64,000 bases of DNA from JAWLHA01 sp041690535 (GTDB lineage: Bacteria > Pseudomonadota > Gammaproteobacteria > Thiohalomonadales > Thiohalomonadaceae). Location of the stretch: positions 47,181 through 111,180 of the forward strand of contig JAWLHA010000006.1 in NCBI GenBank assembly GCA_041690535.1, given 5' to 3'. The position numbers were made by a program, and so were the translations under genes. Below are positions 30,244 through 39,666 of this stretch, piece by piece; position 1 is the stretch's first letter; the number at the start of each line of letters is the position of its first letter. Below the pieces are notes generated by a model. That model had not been told where the DNA came from. It saw only the letters and a list, made by a program, of their open reading frames with translations, and ran no database searches.

Positions 30244-30530
30244 CAACCAGGGAGCCAGCCCGACCGGGCAAGCACCACCTGCTCCTGTTTCTCGCCGGGA
30301 CCCATCCGGTTTCGGCAGCGATACGGAGCGGCGTTGCCGACCTGTGTGCCAATCGGCTGCAGGACTGCGAACTGACGGTGATTGACATTCTGGACGACTA
30401 CCAAATGGCCGTGCAGCACGGCATCTTCGCAACCCCCTGCCTGCTTCTGCTGGAGACAAACAGAAGGGTAGTGGGTGACTTGACTAATGCCGATGCCGTC
30501 CTGCGGACTCTGGGCTTACCAGGGGGCTGA
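30240..30530 (+). CDS. KaiB-family protein, second copy
   Basis: This 96-residue paralogue of the first KaiB contains HLLLFLAGTHPVSAAIRSG, CELTVIDILDDYQMAVQHGIFATPCLLLL and VVGDLTNADAVLRTLGL. The cis-proline-like ATPCL segment replaces the APTLL of copy 1. It starts with a GTG at 30240 that overlaps the regulator stop by four bases. It is divergent enough from copy 1 to suggest a distinct partner, perhaps the kinase or regulator rather than KaiC. Confidence 0.85.
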   Translation: MTTREPARPGKHHLLLFLAGTHPVSAAIRSGVADLCANRLQDCELTVIDILDDYQMAVQHGIFATPCLLLLETNRRVVGDLTNADAVLRTLGLPGG

Positions 30531-30742
30531 CGGTGTAGTCAGGCCCGGATGTCTCATCAGACAGCATAGCGACGGCGCCGGGACGCAGTCAGATTAGGCG
30601 CATGGGAGTGGTTGGCCACATAGGGTTGGTTGGCACTGTGTGGAGGAGCCAAGCCGACTGCGGAAGTGTGCTGATTCACAGGAGCGAGGGGCGGGGAGAG
30701 CAATGGTCTGCATCTCCTCGCCCCTCGTCGCGGGCCTCAGCG

Positions 30743-32296
30743 TCACGGTGTGATTTGCCCGCGGATTTCGCCGTCCGGGAAGGCCTCGGTGTGGACGTTG
30801 AAATACGCTTCGTCGGCCAGGTAGACCTCGATCTGGTCGGCCGTAAGGGTTGCGGACGCGGTCCACAGCTCCGGCGTACCGTTCGCATCCGGCCGGGTGA
30901 GAGGCACGATCACCGGGCCGTTCTCCCCCTCCGCTGCCTGATTGATCTGGGCGGCTGTTTGGCCCAAGAGGCCGAACGTGCGGATATTCGCCTCTATGTC
31001 ACCGCTATCGGTATCCACCGTTGAGTAGCCGATGCCGGTTGCTGCAGTCTCGACCGGCGGTACCTCCTGGCTGCCGTCGAGCAGCGTGCGCACCACCACA
31101 ACCCCCTCCGGTGCGATCTGGCCGCGGAGTTCGCCGGCGGGGTTTGTCGGGGTATGCACGTTGAAGTACAACTCGCCCGCTTCCAGTGCGCTCACCTGTC
31201 CCGGCGTCAGTGTCGTGGTCGCTTCCCACAGTTCCGGTGTGGTCCCATTCGGTGCCAGAGGCACGACCACCTCCCCATTCAGGCCGGCAAAGGCCTGGTG
31301 GATGTGGGCGGCGTCGGCGGTGGGCAGATTAACGACGCGGACGTTGGCGACCAGCTCGCCGGAGTCGGTGTCGATGGTCACATACCCGATGCCGCTGCCT
31401 GCTGTCGCTACCGGCGGGACCTCGACATCGCCACTCAGCTCCGTGCTCAACACCGTGATCCCCTCCGGGGTGATCTGACCGCGGATCTCGCCGCCCGGGC
31501 TTGTCGGGGTATGCACGTTGAAGTACAGTCCGCCTGCCATGAAACCGGCCACCTGCTCCGGCGTGAGTGTGACGCTCGCCTGCCACTGTTCGGGGGTGGT
31601 GGGGTCCTGCACCAGGGGCACGATCACCTCCCCATTCAGGCCGGCAAAGGCCTGGTGGATGTGGGCAGCGTCGGCAGTGGTTAGATTGGCGACGCGGACA
31701 TTGGCGACCAGCTCGCCGGAGTCGGTGTCGATGGTCACCCACCCGATGCCATGGCCTGCCGTCGCCACCGGCGGGACCTCGACATCGCCACTCAGCTCCG
31801 TGCTCAACACCGTGATCCACTCCGGTGTGATCTGCCCGCGGATCTCACCGGCAGGGAAGTTTGTGGTGTGGACGTTCACGTACATCCCCCCGGCAAGCAG
31901 GATCGCCAGGTCTGCCTCGGAGAGGCGGGTATCCGGGGGGATATCCAGCTGATTCGGATTGTCGGGGTTCTGAACCAGAGGAACGAAGATCGGGCCGTTG
32001 GAACCGGCAAAACCGCTGTGGATGTGGGCGGCCTTGAATGGGGAGCTCAGCCCGGTGAAGGTTGCCGAGCCCGAGATCCCGCCCGTATTCAGTTCCACTG
32101 TGAGGGTACCACTGCCTGTGGCCGCAGTGTCGACAGGCGGGACTTCGGAAGAGCCGTCCAGTTCAAGGGCGATCGCTTCGCTGTTCGGTGAGCGGGTGAC
32201 TTCCCGGATGATTTCCCTATAGTTACCTTCGCAGGCCGGAAGCAACCCAACGGCCAGCAGAATACCCGCCGCACAAAATAGCTTTCTGAAGTCCAT
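30743..32296 (-). CDS. Lipoprotein with four tandem CHRD domains
   Basis: CHRD domains, first seen in chordin, are secreted beta-rich domains of poorly known function in bacteria. The 517-residue product opens with a lipoprotein signal whose lipobox is LLPACEG (Cys about residue 22). Four ~120-residue repeats follow, each with a TAATG/TAGxGIGxVTIDTDSG start, an AAHIHxAFAGxNG middle and a VHTxxxPxGEIRGQI end. Repeats 2 and 3 are also nearly identical at DNA level with a 360-bp period. The ATG at 32294-32296 follows GGAG. It is monocistronic and convergent with the kai operon. Confidence 0.85.
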   Translation of the reverse strand: MDFRKLFCAAGILLAVGLLPACEGNYREIIREVTRSPNSEAIALELDGSSEVPPVDTAATGSGTLTVELNTGGISGSATFTGLSSPFKAAHIHSGFAGSNGPIFVPLVQNPDNPNQLDIPPDTRLSEADLAILLAGGMYVNVHTTNFPAGEIRGQITPEWITVLSTELSGDVEVPPVATAGHGIGWVTIDTDSGELVANVRVANLTTADAAHIHQAFAGLNGEVIVPLVQDPTTPEQWQASVTLTPEQVAGFMAGGLYFNVHTPTSPGGEIRGQITPEGITVLSTELSGDVEVPPVATAGSGIGYVTIDTDSGELVANVRVVNLPTADAAHIHQAFAGLNGEVVVPLAPNGTTPELWEATTTLTPGQVSALEAGELYFNVHTPTNPAGELRGQIAPEGVVVVRTLLDGSQEVPPVETAATGIGYSTVDTDSGDIEANIRTFGLLGQTAAQINQAAEGENGPVIVPLTRPDANGTPELWTASATLTADQIEVYLADEAYFNVHTEAFPDGEIRGQITP

Positions 32297-33114
32297 GGGG
32301 GTGCTCCATGACACCGGGAGTAAGCAAGCTTGGGAAACATAGCCCACATCCGCCGATTGCGACCTCAGTAATACACCCCAAAACAAGCGGTGGTTAGACC
32401 CCAGGAGCAGTACCCCTCTCCCGAACCCCTTCAAGGCCGCGAGCCACTCAGGAGCGGGTGGAACGCCCAGGGCCCGCAACTAACCTGCCCCGGGTAACCC
32501 ACCCTGCGAGGCGTTCGGAGGGTGGGTGGGCGATCTTTCGGCCGTGACATCTCAATGCCTTCCCCCAACAACGACGCCTCGAGGTTGGTGCCTTCCACGG
32601 CCATCCAGGAGGAGGTCCGCCACCACGGCATCGCGCCCCTCACCGGCAATACATTGGCCCTGGCATGTGCCGGGAAGACCTCGTTGGAAGATGTCACTGG
32701 CACCCGTATTACCTGAGCGAAATCCCCAACATTAGCCCCACGATGCCCTTGCGCTCACACGCGCTCACGAACTTGCGCACCAGCCTAACTAGATGGTACG
32801 TTTCAAGCCAAGTAATGGCGACCTCATGGCGCTCGCCCGTCGACACGATCACCAGCGCTCACCTCTAGGTGTTCTGGTTTCGAATGGTTTGTGGTCGAAT
32901 TCGCCTAAGTCGTCGAGAAGTGTCGTTTCGCAAGCCTGATCGGACGGTCACCTCGGGCTTTCATTACGCTCTTAGCGGGGGCGCCGCTGTGAACGGGGCG
33001 GTTGGAACGAGGCTGCAAAACGGCTGCGGGGCAGCGCGAGCACTGCCTGGCTCGCATGCTTGCAGCAGATGACAAAACTGAAACAAATTGGCCCACGTAA
33101 ACGGGAAAAAAATA
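32297..33114. other. 818-bp gap without a recognised gene
   Basis: I see no supported gene. A hairpin AACCCACCCT/AGGGTGGGT spans 32497-32527. A minus-strand stretch from about 32865 to 32717 reads open with protein-like composition (STGERHEVAITWLETYH), but it has a stop directly before it and a second frame continues the similarity of style, so it may be gene debris. Confidence 0.45.
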
Positions 33115-34290
33115 ATGTCACAACGGAATGCCACGAATGCAGCGCAAAGGCAAGTCGGTACGACCGGAAGGAGAAAAGGGTCTTCGGACAAGGAGTTGAA
33201 GACCCGGATGGATGCGGCGCGCGCGCATATCAAGGCCAATCGCTTTGATGAAGGTATGGAAGCCTTCACCGCCATTCTGAAACGTTACCCGGAAGCTGCA
33301 CCTGCTTACGTCGGTCTGGGCAATCTGTTTGCCCGCCAGGGCGATTATGACAAAGCGCTCGAAGGCTATGCCAACGCCCTGGAGCGCGACGAAACCCTCC
33401 TGCCTGCGCTGCTCATGTCTGGCGCTATTTACATGAAGCAAGGTCAGTTGGACAAGGCACTCGATAGCTACCAGGCAGCGCTGGCAGCCAATCCGGGTCT
33501 CGGCAACGCCCGGCTGCGCCTGAGTCGTGTGTATGCCTTGATGGGCAAAGACGATGAAGCCGCTGGCTGCCTGAATGAGGCTCTGAGATACAACCCGCAG
33601 TTCGAAGAGGCACGTCTTGGGCTGGCGGGGATCTATCAGCGCAACGGCGACAACGATGCAGCCTTGCGTGAGCTCAACGGCATCATCAACCGAAATCCTG
33701 AATTTTGGCAGGCCCACTTCCAACTGGCCAGACTGCATGCCACTCAAGGCGAGTTCAAGGAAGCTGCGAGCGCCTGCAAGAAAGCGCTCGAACTCAAGTC
33801 CGACAGCGCGCCGATGCACTATCTGTTGGGCCGTGCCTACATGGAAATGGGCGAGTTTGATCGGGCACTTCGAGAGTACACGAAGGCTTCGGAGAACGAT
33901 CCCGCAATGCTGGCGGCCAAGATTGGCATCGTCCGCGTGCATATCGAGCAGGGCAACCTGACTGAGGCGAGAAAGCTCCTGGTCGCCATGAGCAGCGGTA
34001 GCCGCAGCCTCGGGCTGGTACACCGCCTCCTTGCCGATGTCTTCATGCGTCAGGGCGAATACGGTGAGGCCGTTGCGGAGTTCAAGGCAACCCTGCTGCA
34101 TGCCAAAAAGCTGGTGGAAAAGCATCCCGAATTGGCCGCGCTCACCCCGATCGAAGGCGACGACCGAGCGACCGCTGAGGCTTACCAGCAGGCCTTCGCC
34201 AAAGTTGACACGGAGATCAGCGTAACCGAGGAGGGCAGCAGCCTCGATGCAGCAGAGGCAGAAGAGTCGGAGATGGTGGAGGCTGAATGA
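33115..34290 (+). CDS. TPR-repeat protein, first paralogue
   Basis: The 391-residue protein is soluble and built of about nine 34-residue tetratricopeptide repeats (recurring A..GLG.L....GDYDKALEGY.NAL pattern) between residues ~35 and 350, with an acidic tail (EAEESEMVEAE). TPR arrays scaffold protein complexes. A paralogue of the same architecture is encoded at 37194-38270; both share the late segment MASGSRxLGxVHxLLxxVFxxxGxY and LLHAxKLVEKHPEL. The ATG at 33115 is preferred; a TTG at 33088 is the alternative. No enzymatic domain is seen. Confidence 0.8.
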   Translation: MSQRNATNAAQRQVGTTGRRKGSSDKELKTRMDAARAHIKANRFDEGMEAFTAILKRYPEAAPAYVGLGNLFARQGDYDKALEGYANALERDETLLPALLMSGAIYMKQGQLDKALDSYQAALAANPGLGNARLRLSRVYALMGKDDEAAGCLNEALRYNPQFEEARLGLAGIYQRNGDNDAALRELNGIINRNPEFWQAHFQLARLHATQGEFKEAASACKKALELKSDSAPMHYLLGRAYMEMGEFDRALREYTKASENDPAMLAAKIGIVRVHIEQGNLTEARKLLVAMSSGSRSLGLVHRLLADVFMRQGEYGEAVAEFKATLLHAKKLVEKHPELAALTPIEGDDRATAEAYQQAFAKVDTEISVTEEGSSLDAAEAEESEMVEAE

Positions 34291-34878
34291 CCCGGTTGAC
34301 GCCTCCAGAAATCGGGGACGCGGTACAGGGTCGTTAGCCGCCGAACCGATGGCGAAAGTATTTCTCGCGCCAGGGTGGTTTAGCCCACATTTTTCACCAC
34401 CCTCCTAGCGTGGTTAGCGATCCGTTTGCTATGACAGGGCGTGCTGCTTCCGACCGGCTTGACGTAGTGTCGGCTGCGTCCATAGCCGCCCTCCGGTTCG
34501 CGCGCCCCGTGATAGCCGCGGCTCTCGCTCTCACTACGGACGGTGGTAAGCACGGGCAAAGGGGAGGGACCGGCATCCTGCAGCAAGCAGGATTCAGGTT
34601 GCCATCTCCTGCTCACTTGGCGGAACGCTGGATAGAGACTCCCTGTGGGTAGCATCTCTCATTAATAACCGCCGTTGAGTTTTTGGCATGGCTTACGCTT
34701 TGACCCAGCGAGTCGGCCCAGGCTGTATTCCGGTGAAGTTGAACCGGATACCCTCAACATCACGATCAGGCGCGTAACGGAAGCGCCATCGACGAGAAAG
34801 AAGATTGATTCTGCGGATCGACCGGTCGCGCCTGCCACGATCCGGGATTCGCGCCAATAAAAAAAAGGGATGACAAGA
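34291..34878. other. Gap of about 590 bp without a recognised gene
   Basis: No supported gene lies here. The words TTTAGCCCACATTTTTCACCA near 34379-34400 resemble the end of some IS1380-type elements in style, and the sequence just after reads like IS debris, but no transposase frame is present. Confidence 0.4.
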
Positions 34879-36177
34879 ATGTCTTTTGGGTTGCTTCTCA
34901 CGTTTTTGGCAGTGTTCTGTGTGATTGGGATGCTGGCGGCACCTTTTCCCTACTGGCGGACCTACTTTCTTCTGTGGAAAACCGTATTGCTGTCACCAGG
35001 AAGCCCGAAAGCGAAACTCCGGCAATCCGGTTTCCTCCTCAAGACGGGCATCACAACCCCTGTTTGGACCTACCTGTGGTATCTGGATGACATCCTCTAT
35101 CCCGCTTACCGCAAACGCTCTTTCGACCCGGTTTTCATTATCGGGCAACCGCGCAGTGGCACAACGCTGTTTCACCGCACGTTGGCGTCCGATGAAGAGA
35201 CATTTTTTGCGATCCGCCATATCGAGTGGCGCTACCCTTTCATTTCGGTTCAGAAACTGATTCGGGCCTTTGGGTTGGACAAGGGGTTGCTCAAGGCCAA
35301 CTACTGGCCGGACTCCCAAGCAGGAAAGCTTGCGGCGAAAATGCACCCTAATACCCTGGCAGATTGGGAAGAAGAAGGGATCTTTTTCGAGGAGAACTTT
35401 CTGCATCACTTTTTTATCTTCCTGCGTTTTCCCCACCCGGAGTTGCTCGATCACCTCGACAGCTTTCCAGAAGCGCCTGAACGGTTGCAGAAACGGATGT
35501 TGGAGGCGCACAGAAAAGTTTTGCAAAAGGTGCTTTATCTGCGTGGACCGCAGCCGCGCCTTTACCTCTCCAAGGAGGTCACCAGCCACAACAAGATCCC
35601 CTCCCTCTTGCGAATGTATCCGGACGCACGATTCGTGGTCGTTGCACGCAGCGCCACCAATTTCATGTCATCCCTGCTTGCGTTGGTACGCATGTCGACA
35701 CTGACCAAGACGGGTGTGGATCCGCTCACGATCCCAGGATGGGAGGAGGCGATCATCGATCGCATGCGCAAGGACAGCAACCTGTTGGTCACCCTCTGTC
35801 GCGACATCATTCCTGCGGACAGGCAGGTACGAGTCTCATCGGCGCACTTCATGACCAACATCGATAGCACCGTCGCAGCCGTCTATCGCGAGCTTGGTAT
35901 ACCGCTGACCAAAAAGTTCGCGGAACACCTGGCGGGGTTGCAGCAGAAACAGAAATCGAGGAAACGCGGGTACGCCTACGATCCTTTGGTTCTGGACGGT
36001 TTCGGCGAGTATGACGCATTCGTCGCAGAGATCGACGCCCAGGTGGATGACGGCCGTGACTGGGACGCGAGCGACGATGTCAACCTCGGATTGGAAGCAC
36101 TACCTTTCGAAAGTGCCCGCGATAGCGCCAGGGCAATGGAGAAAGATGAACAGGCTGTCTCCTCGGTGGGTGTGTGA
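34879..36177 (+). CDS. Membrane-anchored sulfotransferase family protein
   Basis: This enzyme would move a sulfuryl group from PAPS to an acceptor. The 432-residue product has one N-terminal membrane helix (about residues 5-25) and the 5'-phosphosulfate loop FIIGQPRSGTTLFH near residue 87. The 3'-phosphate region VVVARSATNFMSSLL lies near 253 and resembles Sulfotransfer_3 proteins. The ATG at 34879 has AAAGGG ten bases upstream; the ATG at 34870 directly abuts that purine run and is less likely. It lies between the TPR gene and the phosphopantetheinyl transferase, so it may decorate the NRPS product or a lipid. The acceptor is unknown. Confidence 0.78.
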   Translation: MSFGLLLTFLAVFCVIGMLAAPFPYWRTYFLLWKTVLLSPGSPKAKLRQSGFLLKTGITTPVWTYLWYLDDILYPAYRKRSFDPVFIIGQPRSGTTLFHRTLASDEETFFAIRHIEWRYPFISVQKLIRAFGLDKGLLKANYWPDSQAGKLAAKMHPNTLADWEEEGIFFEENFLHHFFIFLRFPHPELLDHLDSFPEAPERLQKRMLEAHRKVLQKVLYLRGPQPRLYLSKEVTSHNKIPSLLRMYPDARFVVVARSATNFMSSLLALVRMSTLTKTGVDPLTIPGWEEAIIDRMRKDSNLLVTLCRDIIPADRQVRVSSAHFMTNIDSTVAAVYRELGIPLTKKFAEHLAGLQQKQKSRKRGYAYDPLVLDGFGEYDAFVAEIDAQVDDGRDWDASDDVNLGLEALPFESARDSARAMEKDEQAVSSVGV

Positions 36178-36201
36178 AACGGAGCAAAGCTGTTGAGGTG
36201 G

Positions 36202-36386
36202 CTAGAGCACCGAACAGATAAATCCGACGCGCCCAACATGTAGGGTGGATAAGCGCAGCGCATCCACCGTGCGGCGTCGAATGGGTGGATGCGCTGCGCT
36301 TATCCACCTCGGTTCGCTGCCCCGCCACCTGCGGCGCAACTTGGCTGCGATGGGCGATCTTTCCGTTTACCTGTTCGGTGCTCTAG
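36202..36386 (+). mobile_element. MITE-like palindromic repeat, copy B (complete)
   Basis: The 185-bp element has perfect terminal inverted repeats CTAGAGCACCGAACAG and CTGTTCGGTGCTCTAG and an internal pair of GGTGGATAAGCGCAGCGCATCCACC-type palindromes. It ends 14 bp before the inferred TTG start of the phosphopantetheinyl transferase. In frame it extends that gene's open frame by more than 50 codons of repeat-derived sequence. Confidence 0.9.
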
Positions 36387-36400
36387 AGGAGTGTCCGCCG

Positions 36401-37105
36401 TTGTCTCTCACCTCTTTCGTCGTTCGGCAGGATAACTTGCCCTTCCCTGGCACTCTGCCGGCCGGAGGAGCGCCGCCCATCTGGCGGATCGAGTTTGAGC
36501 CATTAGCGTATCGGCAAGAGCTATTTACCCTTGCCCGCATACCTTTCAGCGAAACAGTGGCCCGAGCGGTGCCCAAGAGGCAGAGCGAGTTTCTGGCTGG
36601 CAGACTTGCCGCCCGTCTTGCAACATCGGGACTGGACGTGATGGTCGGGCCGGACCGTGCCCCTTGCTGGCCCACCGGCATCGAGGGAAGTATCACCCAT
36701 CAAGGTCGCTGGGCGCTCTGCTGCGTCCGCCTCCAGCAGCCAGCAAGTCCAGGGGGGATCGGAATCGATCTTGAAGAGTGGTTAAGTGACGATGAGGCCG
36801 AGATGTTCTGGCCGAAGATTGTAAGCGAACGCGAACGGCAGCTCCTACTTTCAGTGGGCGACACGTTCGCGCGGCGACTGACCCTGGTCTTCTCGCTCAA
36901 GGAGAGCCTGTTCAAGGCCCTCTACCCTCGTGTGGGGAGCTATTTCGACTTCCTTGACGTTGCGCTCAACCGCATTGATGACAGGGGCAAGCGCGCTGAT
37001 TTTGTCCTGCTGAGAAAACTGAGCCGTGATCTGGAGCCCGGAGTTCGGGTGGGCGGGTGCTGGTACGAGCTGGAGGGACGTCTGCTAACCGGCGTACTTT
37101 GTTGA
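36401..37105 (+). CDS. 4'-phosphopantetheinyl transferase (EntD/Sfp type)
   Basis: This enzyme moves the phosphopantetheine arm of CoA to the serine of carrier domains, so it activates the NRPS T domains encoded nearby. The 234-residue product has RQSEFLAGRLAARLA, the CoA/ACP segment WPTGIEGSITHQ, the Mg2+ site GIGIDLEEW and the catalytic FSLKESLFKALYP. The open frame extends upstream into MITE copy B, but that part is repeat-derived. A TTG at 36401 with AGGAG nine bases before it is the likely start. It is convergent with the second TPR gene. Confidence 0.85.
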   Translation: MSLTSFVVRQDNLPFPGTLPAGGAPPIWRIEFEPLAYRQELFTLARIPFSETVARAVPKRQSEFLAGRLAARLATSGLDVMVGPDRAPCWPTGIEGSITHQGRWALCCVRLQQPASPGGIGIDLEEWLSDDEAEMFWPKIVSERERQLLLSVGDTFARRLTLVFSLKESLFKALYPRVGSYFDFLDVALNRIDDRGKRADFVLLRKLSRDLEPGVRVGGCWYELEGRLLTGVLC

Positions 37106-37193
37106 AAGCTACAACTCCCGGTGCGGCCCGGTCCTGCTGGAGCGGAGCCCCCGGCGAGGGCCCGCTCTTACACTCTCCTGCGGTCAGAAGCAG

Positions 37194-38270
37194 TTACTCG
37201 GTCTCGTCCTGATACTTCAGTTTGGCCAGGGCGGACTGATAAGCCTGGGCCTTGTCCTGGTCCGGGCCGTCCACCTTGCTCAAGTCCAGCAATTCGGGAT
37301 GCTTTTCGACCAGTTTTCCGGCATGTAACAGGCCCGCCTGGAACTCTGCAATCGCCTGAGTGTAGTGCCCCATCGCGTTGAACACTTCGCCTAACAGGAA
37401 GTGGACGGTACCCAGTTTCCTGCTGCCGGAGGCCATCTTGGTCAGAATACTGCGCGCCTCCTCGAGGTCGCCGTTGGCCAGGTAACAGCGAGCCAGCTGA
37501 CTCTTGGCACCAGCCATGTTCGGGTTGTGCTCGAGCGCTTCCTTGAACACGGCAATCGCCTGAATGTACTGCCCATCGCCCATCAGGGCCTGACCACGAT
37601 AAACGTAGGCCTTGATGTTGTCAGGTTTTGCTTTCAGGCACTTGGCAAGCAGATCGGCCGATTCCTTGAACCTGCCCTTGCGCAGCAACAGCTTCGCCTG
37701 CAAAAGATAAGCGTCGGATGCATTGGGCTCCCGCACGAGCGCCTGTTGGAGGTTGTCGATCGCCTCATCGGTCTTGCCCTGCTTCTGCATGACCTTCGCC
37801 AGCATCAACTCCGCTTCGCTGGACTGGGGGTTGTAACGCAGAACCTCCCTCAGTTGTTTTTCCGCCTCGTCAAACTGTTTCGACTGAATGTAAAGACGGC
37901 TGAGGCTCATGCGCGCCTTCAGGAACTTCGGGTCCTCCTGCAGCGCGTCCATGTTGAGTTTGAGCGCCCGCTTCGTGTCGCCACGCTTCTCGGCCACGTT
38001 CGCCAACATCGCCAAGGCAGGCGCCGCCTTCTTGGTGACGTGCAGGGCACCGTTGAAGTAGCTTTCGGCCTTGTCGAAATCGCTATTGCGCAGATGGATG
38101 CTGCCAATGCCCATGTAGGCCCCGGCGGCTTCCGGGTTATCCTTGAGCACGGTCTCGAAGAGTTCCATTGCCTCATCGTAGCGTTTCGCCTTGACGTGCG
38201 CTCTCGCTGCCTCGATGAGAGCCTTGTTGTCGTTCACAACTTTCCTCGCCTGGAAGTCGGACTGGGGCAT
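37194..38270 (-). CDS. TPR-repeat protein, second paralogue
   Basis: The 358-residue product has about nine TPR units (for example AAGAYMGIGSIHLRNSDFDKA) and the same end module as the first paralogue (MASGSRKLGTVHFLLGEVF, LLHAGKLVEKHPELLDL). The ATG at 38268-38270 (MPQSDFQARK) follows GGGAGA. An earlier ATG at 38306 is not needed. It faces the phosphopantetheinyl transferase and brackets it with the sulfotransferase against the other TPR gene. It is probably a scaffold or adaptor; the partner is unknown. Confidence 0.8.
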   Translation of the reverse strand: MPQSDFQARKVVNDNKALIEAARAHVKAKRYDEAMELFETVLKDNPEAAGAYMGIGSIHLRNSDFDKAESYFNGALHVTKKAAPALAMLANVAEKRGDTKRALKLNMDALQEDPKFLKARMSLSRLYIQSKQFDEAEKQLREVLRYNPQSSEAELMLAKVMQKQGKTDEAIDNLQQALVREPNASDAYLLQAKLLLRKGRFKESADLLAKCLKAKPDNIKAYVYRGQALMGDGQYIQAIAVFKEALEHNPNMAGAKSQLARCYLANGDLEEARSILTKMASGSRKLGTVHFLLGEVFNAMGHYTQAIAEFQAGLLHAGKLVEKHPELLDLSKVDGPDQDKAQAYQSALAKLKYQDETE

Positions 38271-38808
38271 AATCTCTCCCTTTTGCTGAACCGTCCCCCG
38301 GTTCAACGATATAGATTGGCTCAGCTCCGCCTCACTGCCATGGGTCGCAGGGCCGGTCGGCCGTAACCTTCATTGTACCGCAGATGGAGTGAAGTGGCCG
38401 TATCACGAATTTATTAACGACGGAAAGACAGCCCGAAAAAAGTCCGTTTACTACAGCCGCAACGGGTTACCCATCTGTGGCCCTAACCAAAGAGGTGTGG
38501 GTTGGACAGTTTAGCGCATCGCGGTGTATAGCAAAGTGGCCTCCGCGAATCAATACGCCACTCGCAATGGTGAGCGGGCGTATACTCGTCCGGGATGATG
38601 TAAACCGTTGAACCTAAACTGCTTTCCATTCACGTGCTGTGCAAGGAGCACTATCCCCACGGAGCGCCTGTTGCCGCGGAGCGTACAGGGATGCATTCAT
38701 AGCAGGCCTGCATTCACGGGCTTGCATCGCTCACTGCACGGCCACGGCTTCGCTTTGACTCATAAGGGCAACTCTATGGGCGCCCTCCGGACGGGTAACG
38801 GTCCGCCG
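38271..38808. other. 538-bp gap with fragments of the 8776 repeat family
   Basis: No gene is seen. The sequence GCATCGCTCACTGCACGGCCACGG (around 38726-38749) resembles the right shoulder of the inverted-repeat element at 8776-8987, and CACGTGCTGTGCAAGGAGCA near 38631 may be its mirror. The left part should hold the promoter of the TPR gene. Confidence 0.45.
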
Positions 38809-39666
38809 CTACTCCAATCGGTAGACTCCGAGAAAATGATCAAACTCCTCATCGTCCAGCGCCCCGTTCCTATCATAGTCGAGTCGTTCAAAGGCCTTCC
38901 GGGCCGGCGGGGCCACCTCCGCGCGGACTACCACCCCATCTCCGTTACGATCCATTTGCCTCAAGCGGCGGACAATGGCCAGCTTGCGCTCATCGTCCAG
39001 TCGCGCACCGGCCACCGGACCATGGTTCGCCTGGACCTTTGCAGCCCTGATCTGTACGGCATCGAGGTTCGTTGTAAGCGAAGGGTTCTTGCTGCTCCCA
39101 CCCTGCATCAGGTTGGATGCGTCCGGCACATGATCGAGTCCGAGACTATGGCCAAGCTCATGGGCAAGGACCACCGGTTGCGATTCGCCATGCTTGTTCA
39201 GCTCGCCATAAAACACCGTGCCGGTCTCTCGCAGGTAGACGCCACTGGCAGGTATGGGAAAGCGACGGATGAGGCACACTTGCCATAGCCGCTTTTGCCC
39301 GATCTTCGGCGATATGGCGACGAGCTTCTCACGAAACGATTTTCGCCCCTCGTCGATCGCGATGCTCGGGAACTGTGCGGCACTCACACGGGTGTAAACG
39401 ATGGACTCCAGTTGCCACTCTATGCCCCACTGCTTCCAAAGCGCGTTGACGTCTGTGAATAGCCGCTCGACCTGGGGCGCTTCAAATGTGCTGTTCAGGG
39501 TCTCCGCGGCCTCAAACGACATCAGGTGGACCCTTACGGGCAGCGTTAGCAGCCCTTCATGACGATCGGTCGCATGCACCCCGGAAAAGTACGTCAGCAG
39601 GAGCAGGCCCAGCGGCAGCGAGTACTTACACCACATCTTGCGGACACTGAGGGGATTTACTATCAT
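38809..39666 (-). CDS. Secreted metzincin metalloprotease with two EF-hands
   Basis: The 285-residue product has an N-terminal signal (about residues 11-32), a metzincin catalytic motif HELGHSLGLDH (His169, His173, His179 as zinc ligands, Glu170 as base) and a Met-turn NLMQ at Met187. Two C-terminal EF-hand loops are canonical: Asp239-Asn241-Asp243...Glu250 and Asp263-Asp265-Asn267...Glu274. A calcium-controlled periplasmic or secreted endopeptidase is expected. It is divergent from NRPS1 across 105 bp. A shorter paralogue lies on the other side of NRPS1. Confidence 0.83.
   Translation of the reverse strand: MIVNPLSVRKMWCKYSLPLGLLLLTYFSGVHATDRHEGLLTLPVRVHLMSFEAAETLNSTFEAPQVERLFTDVNALWKQWGIEWQLESIVYTRVSAAQFPSIAIDEGRKSFREKLVAISPKIGQKRLWQVCLIRRFPIPASGVYLRETGTVFYGELNKHGESQPVVLAHELGHSLGLDHVPDASNLMQGGSSKNPSLTTNLDAVQIRAAKVQANHGPVAGARLDDERKLAIVRRLRQMDRNGDGVVVRAEVAPPARKAFERLDYDRNGALDDEEFDHFLGVYRLE

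Noticed and set aside
32717..32865. Minus-strand 50-codon open stretch with protein-like composition
   Set aside because: A stop directly precedes it, there is no ribosome site and no family is recognised.
34379..34650. Possible IS1380-type end and transposase debris
   Set aside because: No transposase frame and no second inverted repeat can be found.
36245..36400. N-terminal extension of the phosphopantetheinyl transferase
   Set aside because: It is encoded by the MITE repeat; the enzyme family starts after it.
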